Shown: positions 14,630-17,069 of the stretch, in pieces
Position numbering within the stretch: position 1 is the first letter of the stretch
Layout: every line of letters begins with the position of its first letter
NCBI GenBank assembly: GCA_023428335.1
Contig: JAEYYS010000028.1
Location: 1-17,069 of the forward strand
DNA: 17,069 nt
DNA from: Verrucomicrobiota bacterium
GTDB lineage: Bacteria; Verrucomicrobiota; Verrucomicrobiia; Verrucomicrobiales; Verrucomicrobiaceae
Reading direction: 5' to 3'
Program-made: the position numbers and the translations under genes
Notes under the pieces: model-generated
Database searches by the model: none
The model's input: the letters and a program-made list of their open reading frames with translations, nothing else
Told to the model about the DNA's origin: nothing

Positions 14630-14767
14630 TGAGCCAGCCTTACGGGCGCTGGCAGGGCGGGTTATCAGACGAGGGGCATTTTTTGCGCGTGATGGCCGTC
14701 TTGGCGGGGCGATTCCAGGGCGATTTTTTTGCAGGATTTCGGCGGCGAGCTCGGTATGTTAAGCCGG
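14630..14767. promoter_or_regulatory. Divergent intergenic region between the DUF1501 operon and the small Cys/His gene
   Basis: It separates the minus-strand operon from plus-strand genes, so it should hold promoters for both. It is more AT-rich locally, with T-runs at about 14681-14686 and 14725-14731. On the minus strand GATAAC is a weak -10 candidate; on the plus strand TATGTT near 14754 is another. Neither has a well-spaced -35. No operator or riboswitch was recognised. Confidence 0.4.
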
Positions 14768-14812
14768 ATGCCGCGCCCAGCTAAGAGTTTCGCGGAACTG
14801 TGCCGCGAGTGA
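14768..14812 (+). CDS. Possible 14-codon leader peptide translationally coupled to the next gene
   Basis: ATG 14768-14770 opens a 14-codon frame (MPRPAKSFAELCRE) whose TGA (14810-14812) overlaps the GTG start of the following gene as GTGA. That overlap is typical of translational coupling. With no other support (no Shine-Dalgarno, no homology known to me), it may be fortuitous. Confidence 0.3.
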   Translation: MPRPAKSFAELCRE

Positions 14813-15096
14813 AAATTAAAAACATCAATGGTTGCCTGCCGCGGACCTGCCACTGCCCAAGCTGGCTGGATCACTGGCGGCGGTTCGGCGGCGGCGGTGC
14901 TTCCTTCTGTCCGGTGGCAGGTTGCATCGAGGCCTGCACGATCGGCGTGCACGTGCAAAAGGAGGGCGACCCGAAAAAGACTTGGTACATCGTGCCATTG
15001 TGCGCCCGGCACGAATTGCATCCCGGGCCGCTGGACATCCTGTCGTTCACCCGGCTGGTGCCGGCCGACCTGTCGCTGACCTGTGGCCGGGACTGA
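14809..15096 (+). CDS. Small Cys/His-rich, HNH/zinc-finger-like protein
   Basis: The gene encodes 95 residues from GTG 14809-14811. An in-frame GTG at 14800 would add three residues, but MKIKNINGC is the more natural N-terminus. Paired ligands are C14-x-C16, C34-x4-C39, H48 and C65-x2-H68, around the core GVHVQ...TWYIVPLCARH. That core resembles the treble-clef/HNH layout in which a His strand is followed by a PLCxxH knuckle. I recall similar short bacterial proteins annotated as hypothetical, but I cannot verify the family. There is no signal peptide, so it is probably cytoplasmic, unlike every other gene here. It stands alone on the plus strand, 67 bp before the PSCyt1 gene. A nucleic-acid-binding or nuclease role is inferred only from the ligand pattern. 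Confidence 0.75.
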   Translation: MKIKNINGCLPRTCHCPSWLDHWRRFGGGGASFCPVAGCIEACTIGVHVQKEGDPKKTWYIVPLCARHELHPGPLDILSFTRLVPADLSLTCGRD

Positions 15097-15163
15097 CGAC
15101 GGGATTTTCCATCGCTCGTGCACGAAGCTGCAATGCGTGCGGACGTTATCTGGGTTTGCCTGC
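15097..15163 (+). promoter_or_regulatory. Short gap upstream of the plus-strand PSCyt1 gene, with 10-bp palindrome
   Basis: The 67-bp gap contains TCGTGCACGA (15116-15125), a perfect 10-bp palindrome, and a weak -10-like TTATCT further on. It could hold an operator or nothing. No terminator for the preceding gene is evident, so read-through is possible. Confidence 0.3.
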
Positions 15164-17069
15164 ATGAGTGTCGCGGCCCTTGGAAACTTGCTCATCCCGT
15201 TCCTGCTCCTGGCCGGCGCCCTGCCGGCGGCCGAGCCCGTGGTCTTCGGTCGCGACGTCCTGCCGCTGCTGTCCGACAACTGCCTGAGCTGCCACGGTCC
15301 CGATGAGGCGCATCGCAAGGCCGACCTGCGGCTGGACACCCGCGAGGGCGCGCTGGCGGTGCTCAAGCCCGGCCAACCGGAGGCCAGCGAGCTGTTCGCA
15401 CGCCTGGTCACGGACGATCCGGACGAGCTCATGCCGCCGCCGAAATCGCACAAGCCGCGGCTGAAACCGGAGCAGATCGACACCCTGCGGCGCTGGATTG
15501 CCGAGGGCGCGCCCTGGGGACGGCACTGGGCCTTCGAGGCGCCGGTCAAGTTGCCGGTGAGCGAGCATCCGGTCGATCACTGGGTGCGCGTCCGCCTGCG
15601 CCAGGCCGGTCACGACCTGGCCCCGCCGGCCCCCGCGTCCACCCTGCTGCGCCGGCTCAGTTTCGATCTCACCGGCCTGCCGCCCGATCCCGCACTGGCC
15701 GACCGACCCTACGAGGCGGCCGTCGATGCCCTGCTTGCCTCGCCGCACTTCGGCGAGCGCCTGGCCATGTGGTGGCTCGATGCCGCCCGCTATGCCGACA
15801 CCGACGGTTTTCAGTCGGATGCCACCCGCACCAACTGGCCGTGGCGCGACTGGGTGGTGAACGCCTTCAACGCCAACCTGCCCTTCGATCGCTTCACGCT
15901 TGAGCAGTTTGCCGGCGACCTGCTGCCGAATGCCACGCCGGAGCAGGTGCTGGCGACCTGCTTTCACCGCAACCACATGACCAATGGCGAGGGCGGTCGC
16001 GATCCGGAGGAATCGCGCATCGATTACGTCAACGACCGCGTCAACACGGTGGGCACGGTCTGGCTCGGCCTGACGCTCGGCTGCGCCCAGTGCCACACCC
16101 ACAAGTTCGATCCCATCCCGCACCGCGATTACTACCGGCTCGGTGCCTTCTTCAACAGCATCGACGAGGATGGCAAGGCCGGTGCGGGGGCGAAACCCTT
16201 CCTCGCCTACACCTCACCGGCCGGACCGCGCGCGGTCGCCGAGGCGCGCCTGCTCGCCGGACAGCGTCGCCCGGCCGAGACCGCCGCGAAGGCGGCCGCC
16301 GAACCGGCCTTTGCCAGCTGGCTGGCACAGCAGCGCGCCAAGCCTGCCACACCGGCCTGGACCCGGCTTGAGGCTCTGGAAGCCGGGTCGGCCAAGGGCA
16401 GCCTGCTGCAGCGCCAGGACGACGGCAGCCTGCTCGCCTCCGGGCCGAACCCGCGCCAGGACGATTACCTCGTCGCCGTGCGCCCGGCCCTGGCGCGCGT
16501 CACCGGCTTGAAATTGGAGGTGCTGCCCTCGCCGCAGGCAGCGGGCGAACGGCTCGCGCGCGGTCGCTCGGGCGAGTTCATCCTGACCGACATCAAGGCG
16601 CGGGTGCGCCGTCGCGGCAGCAGCCAAGTGCGCGACTTGAGCTTTGCCGGGGCGGTGGCCGATGCCGAAAAGGCGCAGAAGGCCGCCGCGCGCGAGTATG
16701 GCAGCATCCAGGGTGTGCTCGATGATGATCCGCGCAACGGCTGGACGACCGCGGGCCATGACCCCACCCAGCCGCGCACGGCCGTGCTGGCGCTCGCGGA
16801 ACCGCTGGTGCTCGGGCCCGAGGAAGAACTTGTTTTGGAACTGCAGCACCGCTCGACCACCGGCGATGCCAATGTGGGGCGCTTCCGCTGGCAGGCCACC
16901 GACCAGGCCGGGCCGACCGTGCGCAGCGTGGGACCGGCGCCGCTGGAGGAACTGGCCGCGCTGCAACTCGCGGCTGAAACGCCCGTTCCGGAGCCGCTGC
17001 GGGCGCGGTTGTTCGAGCAGTTCCTCGCCGATCACGCGCCCTATCAGGAAGCGCGCGCCGCCCGCGAGC
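15164..17069 (+). CDS. PSCyt1 / DUF1549 exported cytochrome protein, CXXCH type (partial, C-terminus beyond window)
   Basis: From ATG 15164 the frame is open for 635 codons to the right edge. A signal peptide (about 1-23, LLIPFLLLAGALPAAE) precedes a PSCyt1 domain (about 26-120) with CLSCH at 40-44, then HRKADLRLDTREGAL, LMPPPKS and LRRWIAEGAPWGRHWAF, all classical. DUF1549 follows (about 136-335): LLRRLSFDLTGLPPDP, WWLDAARYADTDGFQSD, NGEGGRDPEESRIDYVNDR and a second CAQCH at 307-311 followed by THKFDPI. The middle region (about 345-635) resembles the beta-sandwich linker usually found before DUF1553, which should lie beyond the edge. It differs from the CX4CH-type protein at 3833-6031. A periplasmic redox-linked role is inferred. 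It is divergent from the DUF1501 operon, with which such proteins usually pair. Confidence 0.93.
   Translation, partial: MSVAALGNLLIPFLLLAGALPAAEPVVFGRDVLPLLSDNCLSCHGPDEAHRKADLRLDTREGALAVLKPGQPEASELFARLVTDDPDELMPPPKSHKPRLKPEQIDTLRRWIAEGAPWGRHWAFEAPVKLPVSEHPVDHWVRVRLRQAGHDLAPPAPASTLLRRLSFDLTGLPPDPALADRPYEAAVDALLASPHFGERLAMWWLDAARYADTDGFQSDATRTNWPWRDWVVNAFNANLPFDRFTLEQFAGDLLPNATPEQVLATCFHRNHMTNGEGGRDPEESRIDYVNDRVNTVGTVWLGLTLGCAQCHTHKFDPIPHRDYYRLGAFFNSIDEDGKAGAGAKPFLAYTSPAGPRAVAEARLLAGQRRPAETAAKAAAEPAFASWLAQQRAKPATPAWTRLEALEAGSAKGSLLQRQDDGSLLASGPNPRQDDYLVAVRPALARVTGLKLEVLPSPQAAGERLARGRSGEFILTDIKARVRRRGSSQVRDLSFAGAVADAEKAQKAAAREYGSIQGVLDDDPRNGWTTAGHDPTQPRTAVLALAEPLVLGPEEELVLELQHRSTTGDANVGRFRWQATDQAGPTVRSVGPAPLEELAALQLAAETPVPEPLRARLFEQFLADHAPYQEARAARE

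Noticed and set aside
11808..14632. Two plus-strand frames (11808-13370 and 13229-14632) opposite DUF1501 genes
   Set aside because: Both mirror well-supported DUF1501 genes, and their similarity to each other follows from the paralogy of those genes.
14725..14731. T-run read as a Rho-independent terminator
   Set aside because: No stable stem precedes it on the plus strand, and it lies in a divergent promoter region where no plus-strand gene ends.
15146..17035. Minus-strand frames (15146-16123, 16214-17035) in the right-hand region
   Set aside because: They are antisense to the open plus-strand PSCyt1/DUF1549 frame, which carries all expected motifs but has no stop inside the window.

Overview
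The window looks like chromosomal DNA of a high-GC member of the PVC superphylum, most likely Verrucomicrobiota and less likely Planctomycetota. The basis is a dense set of PVC-hallmark exported proteins: planctomycete-type cytochrome (PSCyt1) plus DUF1549/DUF1553 proteins, three DUF1501 proteins with twin-arginine signals, a PPC-domain protein and a cytochrome/WD40 protein. There are no rRNA or tRNA genes, CRISPR arrays, transposases or integrases that I can see. No gene-free stretch exceeds 300 bases.

Layout. From about 14629 leftwards, the minus strand carries DUF1501 (13268-14629), a divergent DUF1501 (11769-13217), then after an interruption DUF1501 (6084-7430), PSCyt1/DUF1549/DUF1553 (3833-6031), PPC protein (1509-3746) and WD40/cytochrome protein (runs off the left end from 1499). 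On the right, the plus strand carries a 14-codon leader overlapping a small Cys/His-rich protein (14809-15096), then a second PSCyt1/DUF1549 gene (15164 to the right end). These are envelope or periplasmic proteins. The family association is well known, but the biochemical reactions are not established.

The interruption is the most interesting part. Between two DUF1501 genes sit three tightly packed minus-strand genes of clearly lower GC (40%, 47% and 55% in three hand-counted 60-base lines, against 63-67% in flanking genes). In transcription order they encode a membrane-anchored helical protein of unknown family (10358-11680), an exported protein with a PD-(D/E)XK-nuclease-like core and a long glycine zipper (9123-10355), and a membrane-anchored DUF4403-like protein (7582-9105). 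A perfect 12-bp direct repeat (CGGCACAGTCAA at 7574-7585 and 11761-11772) brackets the cassette, and each copy contains the TGA stop of the gene beside it. I infer that the cassette was inserted at the 3' end of the divergent DUF1501 gene, splitting a DUF1501-DUF1501-DUF1501-PSD1-PPC-WD40 operon.

The joint function of the three cassette genes is unknown. Their shared envelope location and a nuclease-like core next to a membrane-inserting motif fit an envelope nuclease: defence, DNA processing or antagonism. That is a hypothesis, not a demonstrated role.
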